This document shows positions 1 through 7,379 of a stretch of 43,076 bases of DNA, in pieces. Location of the stretch: NCBI GenBank assembly GCA_022841365.1, contig JALHRP010000036.1:1-43076 (forward strand), given 5' to 3'. A program made the translations under genes and the position numbers. Position 1 is the first letter of the stretch, and each line of letters begins with the position of its first letter. This DNA is from Chitinophagaceae bacterium. GTDB lineage: Bacteria > Bacteroidota > Bacteroidia > Chitinophagales > Chitinophagaceae. A model generated the notes under the pieces. It saw nothing but the letters and a program-made list of their open reading frames with translations, had not been told where the DNA came from and did no database searches.

Positions 1-46
1 TAGGCTTTTGAATAAAATTTTATCTTTAGTATCACAGCTCATCAGT

Positions 47-63
47 CGTCGCCCGGGGCGACG
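47..63. repeat. GC-rich stem-loop, 7-bp arms
   Basis: CGTCGCC and GGCGACG are perfect reverse complements around a 3-nt loop. No T-tract follows on either strand, so this is not an obvious terminator. The rest of 1-176 upstream of the endonuclease gene has no convincing ORF. The GC-rich block (to about 85) contrasts with the AT-rich genes and may be the tail of a feature cut by the window edge. Confidence 0.35.
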
Positions 64-148
64 TAAAACAATTGCCCCGCCGACCGCAAAGCTGTGAACG
101 TAATGGCAGGGCGACAGTACTCAAATCGGACAGTCCCAAAAATCTTAG

Positions 149-156
149 TACATTTG
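149..156 (+). promoter_or_regulatory. Candidate Bacteroidota -7 promoter element
   Basis: TACATTTG matches the Bacteroidota -7 consensus TAnnTTTG exactly and lies 20 bases before the ATG of the restriction endonuclease gene. I see no convincing -33 TTG at the usual distance, so this is half a promoter match. If real, it would drive the restriction-modification pair with a short leader. Confidence 0.4.
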
Positions 157-176
157 AACACTAATTAATCACATTA

Positions 177-1037
177 ATGGGACTTTGGAATAACGACACG
201 GAAATACAGTTTTTTACGGAAGCATTAAAGAATTTTGCCTCACCAGAACAAATTTTCTATAAACTACAATCAGGCTACTTCGCCTATATCCCTAAAGGGA
301 CAGATGCCGAAGGACAAACTCTCCAAAGCAGAAATTCACTCATTGGACAATTCACTGAAAAATGGTGTAAATCATTCTTTGAACCCATCGCACAACAACT
401 GGGACTTTATGCAGTCAACAGTGTTGTTTGTGATGACCTTGGGTTGACACGACAAACAAGTGCAGACTTAGCATTTTGTACAACAAATGACACAATCCAA
501 AAAGCCGAGAACATAAAATTGTTATTTGAAATTAAAATGAGTGTGGTTTCAAATTACAAGTACGATGAGGTAAATGGCGTACAATTAGTTGGCGACTATA
601 AATCACACAAAGGACAACCATCTTTGATGCGTTCTGATAGTATGCTAAAAGCTATTGGCAAATCAATTAACATAAGAGTTTCAGGAATAGCTTCTACAAA
701 AATACCAGTCATTGTTTTGGGCAATAGTCCAATTACTGATAGTTATTTAAAGAAAGTTGACTTTCTCAAAACATCAGGTGTTATCCAGGGCTTCCTTTCT
801 TTAAATCCAATGCCAACTACATCTTCATTTTCTTCAAGTTCACCAAAATTAGGTTTCCAAACAGCAAGTAATGAAGCACAAATTTTTGATTACTGCAAAG
901 AACTTGTAACTAACGACATGAACTATTTTTCTTCAATGCTTTCCAAACAAAAGTTGGGGGAACTTATAACTATTGCAGGCAAAGAAACTAATGACATTGC
1001 AAAAGCTGAAAAATTCTTAACCCTAATCCGAAATTAA
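177..1037 (+). CDS. Type II restriction endonuclease (PD-(D/E)XK-like)
   Basis: This 286-residue protein is probably the endonuclease of a type II restriction-modification system. A PD-(D/E)XK-like core is visible: Asp97 in SADLAF, then Glu118 and Lys120 in LLFEIKM after a hydrophobic strand, with an upstream helix carrying Glu61. No signal peptide or membrane segment is present. The stop is followed after one base by the ATG of a DNA methyltransferase, so the two genes are almost certainly co-transcribed and translationally coupled. That neighbour is the strongest support for the call. The fold assignment is inferred from motif spacing, and the recognition sequence cannot be read. The ATG at 177 is preferred because a -7-like promoter box sits just upstream. 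Confidence 0.72.
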   Translation: MGLWNNDTEIQFFTEALKNFASPEQIFYKLQSGYFAYIPKGTDAEGQTLQSRNSLIGQFTEKWCKSFFEPIAQQLGLYAVNSVVCDDLGLTRQTSADLAFCTTNDTIQKAENIKLLFEIKMSVVSNYKYDEVNGVQLVGDYKSHKGQPSLMRSDSMLKAIGKSINIRVSGIASTKIPVIVLGNSPITDSYLKKVDFLKTSGVIQGFLSLNPMPTTSSFSSSSPKLGFQTASNEAQIFDYCKELVTNDMNYFSSMLSKQKLGELITIAGKETNDIAKAEKFLTLIRN

Positions 1038-1038
1038 T

Positions 1039-1974
1039 ATGAAAAGAAAAAACGGAACAGAAACAAGTGCTTTCGGAACGAATGGAAGAAGTAATCACGA
1101 CAGTTCTAAATTCTACAACTCAAAACTGTACAAGGAGCTTGGCGATAAAAAAGAGCTTGACAAAAACGAAAATGATTTTCCTGATTATTTAGAAAATACT
1201 TTACTACTTGGTTCAGCGGAAAACATGAAGGAGCTACCTGATAGTTCAGTTCATTTGATGATTACCTCACCACCGTACAATGTTTCTAAAGAATATGATG
1301 ATGACCTTTCTTTAAAAGAATATTTGCAACTCTTGAAAAATGCTTTTACAGAAACTCATAGAGTCTTAGTAAATGGTGGCAGGGCTTGTATCAATGTTGC
1401 TAATTTAGGACGCAAACCCTATATCCCACTTTCAGATTACATTTCTCAAATGATGCTTGAGATTGGCTTTAATATGCGTGGAGAAATCATTTGGAATAAA
1501 GCCGCAAGTGCAAGCCCTTCTACTGCTTGGGGAAGTTGGCAAAGTGCAGCAAATCCAATTTTAAGAGACGTCCATGAGTACATTTTAATTTTTTCAAAGG
1601 GTGATTATAAAAGAGAAAAAGGGAATAAAGAAAACACCATTTCAAAAGAGCAATTCATGGAATGGACAAAATCTATTTGGACAATGAATGCAGAAAGTGC
1701 AAGAAGAATTGGGCATCCTGCACCGTTTCCAGAAGAACTACCAAACAGACTTATTCAACTCTATTCATTTACAAACGACATTGTACTTGACCCATTTATT
1801 GGTAGCGGAACGACTGCGATTTCAGCATTAAAAGCAAGCAGGAAGTATATTGGCTATGACATTAATCAAGACTACATTGACCTTGCTAATCGTCGTATTG
1901 AACCACACAAATTACAAAGTAACTTAACCTTTGCAATTGATGAAGCTCACGACGAGCCACTACAGGCAACATGA
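1039..1974 (+). CDS. Site-specific DNA methyltransferase, beta class (N4-C/N6-A)
   Basis: This 311-residue amino-methyltransferase would protect host DNA from the adjacent endonuclease. The catalytic motif IV TSPPYN lies at residues 76-81 and the SAM-binding motif DPFIGSGTT at 251-259. Catalytic motif first and SAM motif last is the beta-class order; the target-recognition part should lie between them. SPPY is more common in N4-cytosine enzymes, but N6-adenine members also use it, so the modified base is uncertain. Thirty to fifty hydrophilic residues precede the conserved core. The gene starts one base after the endonuclease stop. The family call is secure; the specificity is unknown. Confidence 0.93.
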   Translation: MKRKNGTETSAFGTNGRSNHDSSKFYNSKLYKELGDKKELDKNENDFPDYLENTLLLGSAENMKELPDSSVHLMITSPPYNVSKEYDDDLSLKEYLQLLKNAFTETHRVLVNGGRACINVANLGRKPYIPLSDYISQMMLEIGFNMRGEIIWNKAASASPSTAWGSWQSAANPILRDVHEYILIFSKGDYKREKGNKENTISKEQFMEWTKSIWTMNAESARRIGHPAPFPEELPNRLIQLYSFTNDIVLDPFIGSGTTAISALKASRKYIGYDINQDYIDLANRRIEPHKLQSNLTFAIDEAHDEPLQAT

Positions 1975-2223
1975 GTATTGCCAAAATGCAGGCTGACGGA
2001 AGCCGTGTTTCAACTGCTGTAATTCTGCTGGGCTGCATATCCAGCTTGACCTTATCTATTTAGCTATGTGCATATCCTTATCTTTCTTATCTTTATTCAG
2101 CAGCAGTTAGCCGAGGCGGACGGAATTATATTTCCTGCACTTCGGCAGTACCTGGCCGTTGTGCGTCATGAATAAACAGACACAGAGGTCATAAGAAAAT
2201 ATTTACAACCAAAATATAATCAT
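1975..2223. other. Accessory spacer A with GTTGTGCGTCATG end
   Basis: This noncoding spacer follows the methyltransferase gene. Near its end is GTTGTGCGTCATG (about 2159-2171). The same position in the spacer before 3727 carries GTTGTACGTCAC, and the spacer before 5467 carries ATTGTGCATGATG. No ORF longer than a shadow is present. It belongs to the set of similar spacers discussed in the findings as possible cassette recombination sites. Confidence 0.35.
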
Positions 2224-2538
2224 ATGAGCTGGACTAATTTTAAAAAACCTGTTTTACTCATCTTTTCACTTATTTTATTGACAACTATAGGAATTGCACA
2301 ATCTGCAAACTCAGTTACAATTACTGTAAGTAGTACAGAGTATGACAATCCCGGTCTGACTGGACTTAAAGAGTACTTAAAATCAAATTCAAAAGTAAAA
2401 GGGCTTAAATCAACTTTCAATAACTCAGTTGCGACATTAAGTTTTATATACACTGACGCTGCTGATGAGTTTTGGGATGAAATGCCTGTAGACAAAAACA
2501 ATCATTTAAACTTACTTCAATTGACAGCAAGACAATAA
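2224..2538 (+). CDS. Secreted protein, N-terminal part of a frame-split gene
   Basis: I do not recognise this 104-residue product. Residues 1-26 form a clear signal peptide (FKKPVLLIFSLILL core, likely cleaved after IAQS). A short alpha/beta-looking stretch to about residue 95 follows, with no metal-binding CxxC. The last eight or so residues look like out-of-frame sequence. The -1 frame is open from 2481 to 3473 and continues as plausible protein (LTSIDSKTIKL and onwards). The heptamer TTTAAAC at 2505-2511 lies in the phase needed for -1 slippage. This ORF and the next are therefore probably one gene of about 416 residues, joined by programmed frameshifting or split by a lost T. Confidence 0.6.
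   Translation: MSWTNFKKPVLLIFSLILLTTIGIAQSANSVTITVSSTEYDNPGLTGLKEYLKSNSKVKGLKSTFNNSVATLSFIYTDAADEFWDEMPVDKNNHLNLLQLTARQ
2505..2511 (+). promoter_or_regulatory. Possible -1 frameshift heptamer T TTA AAC
   Basis: In the zero frame from 2224 the codons are CAT TTA AAC, so the heptamer is X XXY YYZ in the correct phase for tandem -1 slippage to TTT AAA. After slipping, translation continues with LTSIDSK in the frame that is open to 3473. T TTA AAC is a well-known -1 slippery sequence of coronaviruses; in bacteria A AAA AAG is used more often. I did not identify a convincing downstream pseudoknot. A lost T in the TTT run explains the arrangement equally well. Confidence 0.35.
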
Positions 2539-2621
2539 AACTACAAGTCCTTAAAACTTCTACCACACTAGCGACCGATGGGAAGAGTGATTCAAAGAAC
2601 TGTGACTGCGACTATTTCCCT

Positions 2622-3473
2622 TTGTGCAAGTTTGATAAAACGAGGAGTTTTATGGGAGAGTTATGGAAAGGACTTGACAATAATGGAAAGGTTATATATT
2701 ATCATTGTGCTAACGGAATATTAAAGGCCAAATATGAGTTATTTGACAATTTTGAAGGGAATAGCCTAGGGTTTACGACCTACACTGCACTTAAGCAAAA
2801 CGAACCTAAAGGAAGTTCCTGGAAAGAAACGGTTGATATAAATGGAGTAAAGTATTTTTATGAACATATAATTATACAAAAAAATATAAGGATAAAAGTT
2901 GATGATAAAGAGTACAGTGATGTAATAAAAGTTCGTAGAATAGTAAATGCTGCTTCCCTATTTTATCAAGGCCAACCTCAGAATCTCATGCAAATTGAAT
3001 ACGGACATACTTACTATGTTAAAGGAGTTGGAGCATTTACAGAAAAAAAAGTGACAGAGTTAGAAAATTCAAAATCAGAAATTACTTCCAAAAAACCGGC
3101 AGAAAACGACAATACAAAGCACAGGCTTTTCTGGGAACTTACAAATTATAAATGGGGCAGCTACATTTTCTTAGCAGACGGAAGCGTAAGAAAATTTTCC
3201 AGCGCCTATCAGTCTAATGGTAGTCAAAAAGAATCTTTAGTATCTAAAGAAAACTGGAAGGGACAATGGAAAGTATCTGGTAACGAAGACCCAGTTGTTG
3301 AAATAATCTGGGAGGATAATTATATGGGTAGTGGCATTTGGCAAAAAGGTACAACACAATTATTTTACTTTGAAAACGGTGGCGGCAACAATTCCTATTT
3401 ACGTGTAGATGGAGGATACTTGACTAAATCAAAAATCAGTCCTGAGCTTAGAAAAAGTCTTGCCAGTGAATAA
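2622..3473 (+). CDS. Hypothetical protein, C-terminal part of a frame-split gene
   Basis: I do not recognise this protein. As an independent ORF it would start at TTG 2622 or ATG 2652, but the frame is open back to 2481 and the residues upstream of 2622 (a CDCDYFPLC cluster) look like real protein. The beginning probably lies in the preceding ORF, reached by the -1 shift at 2505-2511. The product is rich in aromatic and charged residues. Residues near 25-130 look like beta-strand repeats (NGVKYFYEH, GHTYYVKGVG). The C-terminal third, from about residue 165, has a separate WELTNYKWGSYIFLADGSVRK region resembling a small beta domain with Trp-rich strands. No membrane segment occurs in this part. 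The joined protein would be exported by the upstream signal peptide. Confidence 0.6.
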   Translation: MCKFDKTRSFMGELWKGLDNNGKVIYYHCANGILKAKYELFDNFEGNSLGFTTYTALKQNEPKGSSWKETVDINGVKYFYEHIIIQKNIRIKVDDKEYSDVIKVRRIVNAASLFYQGQPQNLMQIEYGHTYYVKGVGAFTEKKVTELENSKSEITSKKPAENDNTKHRLFWELTNYKWGSYIFLADGSVRKFSSAYQSNGSQKESLVSKENWKGQWKVSGNEDPVVEIIWEDNYMGSGIWQKGTTQLFYFENGGGNNSYLRVDGGYLTKSKISPELRKSLASE

Positions 3474-3598
3474 CACCAAATATATTCCACGACTGCACAA
3501 CATTCGGTTTAGCAATATGGTGGAGCGACAAATATCTTCTCAGCTTTCTGTTCGCTGTTCAACTTCAGTTTCAGCAAACGAATAACGCCAAGCAATAG

Positions 3599-3632
3599 AA
3601 TAAAAAATGAACTTTTGTATTTTACATCAGCA
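3599..3632 (+). repeat. Shared spacer block, copy 1 (ATGAACTTTTGTATTTT type)
   Basis: This AT-rich block in the 253-bp spacer before 3727 closely matches 4616-4648 in the next spacer and, over about 23 bases, 6500-6522. In copies 1 and 2 the block sits about 80-130 bases before the next gene. The spacer also has TGCACAAC near its start (about 3496) and GTTGTACGTCAC near its end (about 3684), which are partly complementary. No ORF is present. Confidence 0.5.
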
Positions 3633-3726
3633 TTTGTACCAGGCAGACGAGTTTCAAACTCCGCCACAAACACAAATGCCTAGACGTTGTACGTCACTTT
3701 AAGCAGACTGTCCTAATACTTCAGCC

Positions 3727-4503
3727 ATGACTAATTTTGATATTTTCTTCTCTGAAATCAACTACAGTTTCCCCATGGTATTTGTAAAAGGCACAGGAGA
3801 TACTACCTATTTGTTTGGCGATGAACTGAAACTGAATATTCACATCAACGACTTTTTCATCTCAAAATACCTTGTAACCCAGCGGCTTTGGGATTATATT
3901 ATGGGTAGTAACCCTGCTGCTGTTAAAGGCAGTAACAGGCCGGCTGAAACAGTTTCTTATAATGATATTACATTCGGGAATGGTTTCCTGGACAAGCTGA
4001 ATGAATTGGATGAAATAAAAAAGAAGATGCCAGCAGCATTATCCCTTCGCTTACCTACAGAAACCGAATGGGAGTATGCTGCAAGAGGGGGCATACATTG
4101 GAAAGACGGATTTCATTTTAGCGGCAGCAACGATATAAACAAAGTAGGCTGGTATGAAAAAAACGCCGGAAAAATTACAGATTCAAGTATCCTGCAATAT
4201 TTGAAAAACACACAAAAGGGAACCGAAACACATGAAGTAGGCCAGAAAGCTCCAAACCAATTAGGTATTTTTGACATGAGCGGGAACGTATGGGAATGGT
4301 GCCAGGATTATTTCCAAAGAGATGCATACAAGATCCCTGTTGATGGAACTCCCTGTCGGATCGAAAGCCCGGAAAGAGTGCTTCGTGGCGGTTGCCATCA
4401 TAACTGGGCTATTCATTGCACGGTTTATAAAAGATATGAGATTGCTTCGGACTTTGCAGACGGGTGTATTGGCTTCAGAATCGCAGCATCACATACGTTA
4501 TAA
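3727..4503 (+). CDS. FGE/SUMF1-domain protein (formylglycine-generating enzyme family)
   Basis: This 258-residue protein carries one formylglycine-generating-enzyme-like (sulfatase-modifying factor) domain across nearly its whole length. Visible family marks are FFISKYLVTQRLWDYIMG near residues 45-62, LRLPTETEWEYAARGG near 111-126, the SGNVWEWCQDYF signature near 185-196, RVLRGG near 217-222 and a terminal GFRIA. True FGEs oxidise a sulfatase cysteine and use paired active-site cysteines near the C-terminus. The cysteines here do not obviously reproduce that pair and no sulfatase gene is nearby, so a different role is likely. No signal peptide is visible. It is a solitary gene between two similar accessory spacers. 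Confidence 0.88.
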   Translation: MTNFDIFFSEINYSFPMVFVKGTGDTTYLFGDELKLNIHINDFFISKYLVTQRLWDYIMGSNPAAVKGSNRPAETVSYNDITFGNGFLDKLNELDEIKKKMPAALSLRLPTETEWEYAARGGIHWKDGFHFSGSNDINKVGWYEKNAGKITDSSILQYLKNTQKGTETHEVGQKAPNQLGIFDMSGNVWEWCQDYFQRDAYKIPVDGTPCRIESPERVLRGGCHHNWAIHCTVYKRYEIASDFADGCIGFRIAASHTL

Positions 4504-4615
4504 AAGCGAACACACAACATCGCATTGGCGCATATAGCGGGTGAAGAACAGGTAATCGGCACTAAATCTCTATTCAGCTTTTGCTCCAACTTGACCCAAC
4601 ACAATTGAACAGAAA

Positions 4616-4648
4616 ACAATAAATGAACATTTGTATTTTCAATCAGCA
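4616..4648 (+). repeat. Shared spacer block, copy 2
   Basis: This is the second copy of the AT-rich spacer block, ending in the common ATCAGCA. Here it is followed by GGCTCCGGGCTGG and, closer to the next gene, GTTAGCCGCAAGC (about 4701-4713). It lies in the 227-bp noncoding spacer between the FGE-domain gene and the DUF1801 gene. Confidence 0.5.
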
Positions 4649-4730
4649 GCGGCTCCGGGCTGGACATTATAAAATACCAGCACAGCAGCAAGCCCTGTTC
4701 GTTAGCCGCAAGCATAAATAACATTCTACT

Positions 4731-5189
4731 ATGGCAAGAAAACCACTTTCCGACTTACTTAAATTCCTAAAACCATTTGACAAAAAAGTTCAGACAATCG
4801 CTTTGAAGTTGAGAGAGTTTGTTTTGAATATTTTTCCAGACACAAATGAATTAATCTATGACAACTACAATGCTTTGGCAATCGGCTATTCTCTTTCTGA
4901 CAAACAAAAAGAAATGTTCTGTCACATTGCGGTGTATAACAAATATGTAAATATTGGGTTTGACCATGGCGTTGATCTTGACGATCCAAAACAAATATTA
5001 AAAGGAACCGGTAACAGAATAAGACATCTTACCGTAACAGATTTTGACACTTTTCAGAAAAGTTATGCAAAGAACCTGCTTAAACAAGCTCATAAATTGA
5101 CACTTGACACATTAGATAAAAAAATTCAAATAATAACCGGACAGTCAATTGTTAAATCAATTTCAGCTAACAAAAAAAGGCCAGGTTAA
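4731..5189 (+). CDS. DUF1801-family protein (YdhG-like)
   Basis: This 152-residue cytosolic protein resembles the DUF1801/YdhG family of small iron-chaperone-like (frataxin-type) folds. Supporting features are the N-terminal helix with LREFVLNIFPDTNELIYDNYNALAIGYS, the central CHIAVYNKYVNIGFDHGVDLDDP and the LKGTGNRIRHLTV stretch, which is characteristic of the family. No biochemical function is established for most members. The gene stands alone, with accessory spacers on both sides. The C-terminal 15 residues are basic and probably disordered. Family recognition is fairly sure; function is open. Confidence 0.78.
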   Translation: MARKPLSDLLKFLKPFDKKVQTIALKLREFVLNIFPDTNELIYDNYNALAIGYSLSDKQKEMFCHIAVYNKYVNIGFDHGVDLDDPKQILKGTGNRIRHLTVTDFDTFQKSYAKNLLKQAHKLTLDTLDKKIQIITGQSIVKSISANKKRPG

Positions 5190-5466
5190 AGTAGAGTTTA
5201 TTTTCATGTATGCAAAATGCCTGCAACCACCGTTAGGGTTTTATGTAAGTGGGCCAAACCGAATGCATCTTTCATCTGCAGTGCATATCCCGGCTTCATA
5301 TTGGCGAACGAAATTCTGCCGGGCAGTAGTTATAAACTTCGGCTTTTAGTTATACATTTATCTGCGGTTCCGGGCTCACGATTTTCAAATACCGCCATAT
5401 AGTTAATACCTGCCCATTGTGCATGATGCGGTTATACACTCCATTAACTTAACTGACCAAAAATAA
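5190..5466. other. Accessory spacer E, no gene seen
   Basis: This 277-bp spacer has only shadow ORFs. It contains CCGTTAGGG (about 5231), GCCGGGCAG (about 5317) and, near its end, CCATTGTGCATGATG (about 5413), which resembles the GTTGTGCGTCATG end of the spacer before 2224. I see no promoter or terminator that I would defend. Confidence 0.3.
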
Positions 5467-6390
5467 ATGGCAGACAATATAACAGAAGAAAATCTTCATA
5501 CTCCGTTAGAACATCAACCGGAAAAAACATCTGAACAAATTACACCTGCTGAGAACACAGAAGCTTTTGACCCAATTCAAGAAACAAAAAACATGGAAGT
5601 ACATCATCATGCTCACAACCCGGCAGCTCCTCCTCATAAGAAAAGCTGGAAATCTTATTTCTGGGAATTTTTAATGTTGTTCCTTGCTGTGTTCTGCGGC
5701 TTTTTAGCAGAGTACCGGTTAGAACATAAGATTGAAAAAGACAGGGCAAAAGTATATGCCGCCAATTTATATCTGGAGCTAAAGAAAGATACTGCCGGTA
5801 TAAACAAAACTATTCAGGATATTAAAATACTCACGGGCAAACTGGATAGTTTTTGTTTGCTGGCTACAGAAAAAGAAAGCCGTAAGATCACAAATGGCAT
5901 GCTTTATTACTATGCCTCCTACACAACATTAATCAGTTTATACGCATCCGAAAACACAGCTATTGAACAGCTGAAAGGCTCAGGCAATCTCCGGTTAATG
6001 GGAAACACTATTTCACAGTTGATTAATGTTTATGAAAAGAAACTAAACGGACTTGAAGATGATTACAGGTTAACGCAGCTTGAATTTGCAAAAATTGAAG
6101 AGCTGTATTTTAAATTATTCGATAGTTATGCCATTCAGATACTTGCCCGACAGGGAATTGCCCAGGTACGGGATTCTCTTAACAGTATGCCATATATAAG
6201 AGATTCTGTTTTTAAAATGAATCCCCCTTTAATTAATAAAGATCCGGCACTGCTGAAGGAGTTTATCGGATGGCTGGATTTTGTATCACAGATATACCGA
6301 CATCATCATGCTGTTAATTTTCTGTTACCTCTTAAGAATATAGCCATAGAGTTAATTGAAGCACTCAAAAAAGAATATCACCTTAAATAA
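5467..6390 (+). CDS. Single-TM protein with His-rich N-terminus, unknown function
   Basis: The protein has 307 residues. Residues 1-55 are acidic and low-complexity with a HHHAH run. A basic segment (KKSWKSYFWEF) leads into one transmembrane helix near 61-80 (FLMLFLAVFCGFLAEYRLEH). The rest is a soluble, mostly helical domain with likely coiled-coil character. The WKSYFWEFLMLFLAVFCGFLAEY segment followed by LEHKIEKDR resembles an uncharacterised protein family that I recall as common in Bacteroidota. With a cytosolic His-rich tail, the C-terminal domain would face the periplasm. No function can be assigned. It is a stand-alone gene in the accessory stretch. Confidence 0.7.
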   Translation: MADNITEENLHTPLEHQPEKTSEQITPAENTEAFDPIQETKNMEVHHHAHNPAAPPHKKSWKSYFWEFLMLFLAVFCGFLAEYRLEHKIEKDRAKVYAANLYLELKKDTAGINKTIQDIKILTGKLDSFCLLATEKESRKITNGMLYYYASYTTLISLYASENTAIEQLKGSGNLRLMGNTISQLINVYEKKLNGLEDDYRLTQLEFAKIEELYFKLFDSYAIQILARQGIAQVRDSLNSMPYIRDSVFKMNPPLINKDPALLKEFIGWLDFVSQIYRHHHAVNFLLPLKNIAIELIEALKKEYHLK

Positions 6391-6760
6391 TCTTGTGAAA
6401 AGCACCTATGCAAAACATCTGGTTTTATATAAGTTGAGTTTAACATTGTAACATCTGCTGATTGTATATGCCGGCTGTTGTTTCAGCAGATGAATAGGTA
6501 TGAACTTTTGTTTTTAACGTCAACAAAACATTGTCTTATCCTGAAACAGGTTGACTAAAAAAGATCATCATAAATGCTTAAAGCAAAGCTAAAGGTATTA
6601 AAACCTGTAAGCGAAGTTTAACATCAGACGCATCAGTACTTGCTGATTCCTTTAAATTTACCGACTCTTTCATTAATCGAAATAAACAACCAAACAGAAA
6701 AGCAAATATCCTAGAGCTTTTAATAACCATAATACTAACCACTCTCACACCATAAATAAG
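6391..6760. other. 370-bp spacer, no gene; holds a hairpin and the third spacer block
   Basis: No coding potential is evident. The spacer contains a perfect 10-bp inverted repeat, CATCTGCTGA at 6452-6461 and TCAGCAGATG at 6483-6492. The ATGAACTTTTGT block follows at 6500-6522. The right half is plain AT-rich sequence leading to the ATG at 6761. Confidence 0.5.
6500..6522 (+). repeat. Shared spacer block, copy 3 (partial)
   Basis: ATGAACTTTTGT matches 3606-3617 exactly, and the following TTTTAACGTCA is close to TTTTACATCA. It lies 8 bases after a 10-bp inverted repeat (6452-6492). With copies at 3599 and 4616, the block recurs in three spacers of this accessory stretch. Confidence 0.4.
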
Positions 6761-7063
6761 ATGATTAAAAAAATAGTACCTCTTCTCGCTGCTAAGCCAA
6801 AAAAACTTTTTCTACTTGATTTTTCAGGGGCACTTGTTACCTTCTTTTCGCTGTTTGTAATCTTACGGAGCTTTAACAGTTACTTTGGCATGCCTGAAAC
6901 AGTTTTACTGTACTTATCTGCAGCAGCAGGATGTTTATGCGTATACTCTTTTGTTTGTTTTTTATTCTTACAATCAAAATGGGCTGCCTTTATCAGAGCT
7001 GTTGCCATTGCCAATCTTTTGTACTGCCTGCTTACTACCGTCATTGTCATTCTGTTTTACTAA
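6761..7063 (+). CDS. Small membrane protein, cut short by an in-frame TAA
   Basis: The 100-residue product has three predicted membrane segments (about residues 20-37, 46-66 and 76-98). I do not recognise the family. Translation stops at TAA 7061-7063 in the middle of a hydrophobic run. The same frame then stays open to TAA 7160-7162 and encodes a natural-looking fourth segment (GIIYFIGEIIIVSTLAF) and tail. The full protein was probably about 133 residues with four membrane helices. The stop may be a recent nonsense change, a sequencing error or, less likely, a read-through site. The short form may be non-functional. Confidence 0.6.
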   Translation: MIKKIVPLLAAKPKKLFLLDFSGALVTFFSLFVILRSFNSYFGMPETVLLYLSAAAGCLCVYSFVCFLFLQSKWAAFIRAVAIANLLYCLLTTVIVILFY

Positions 7064-7162
7064 CAACTTACTCTCTTAGGCATCATCTATTTTATTGGAG
7101 AAATAATCATTGTGAGCACACTTGCTTTTGTTGAACTGAGTGTTGCAAACCGAATTGGTTAA
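7064..7162 (+). pseudogene. In-frame continuation of the interrupted membrane-protein gene
   Basis: Directly after TAA 7061-7063 the same frame encodes QLTLLGIIYFIGEIII and then VSTLAFVELSVANRIG before the next stop. The hydrophobic run matches the size and style of the preceding membrane helices. There is no start codon suited to independent translation. It reads as the severed C-terminal quarter of the 6761 gene. Confidence 0.6.
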
Positions 7163-7177
7163 TGCAAACAATTTTAA

Positions 7178-7298
7178 TGTGCTAAAAACAGGGATGTTGA
7201 TTTAGATTTCATTGCAGATGACTTTAAGCTGATTGAAGAAATACATTTTTGCCATTGCCGATAAGAATACTCAAGAAACAGCATACTACAATTGTTAA
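7178..7298 (+). pseudogene. Small gene fragment with one frame break
   Basis: One frame reads RDVDLDFIADDFKLIEEIHF, with normal-looking protein composition, then breaks at the T-run 7246-7250. One base later the next frame continues AIADKNTQETAYYNC and stops at 7296-7298. Removing one T joins the two. No start codon is evident, so this looks like a remnant. The family is unknown. The rest of 7299-7379 shows nothing I can name. Confidence 0.35.
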
Positions 7299-7379
7299 AA
7301 TTTATACTAACCAAGTATAAGATAAGGTTACCAGGCAACAGAATATTATATTGCTGCCTGATTTATAGCTGCTAAACGA

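Noticed and set aside
1975-6760. A confirmed integron
   Set aside because: No integrase or attI is in the window, and the GTT/AAC ends only partly fit the attC consensus; kept as a hypothesis in the findings.
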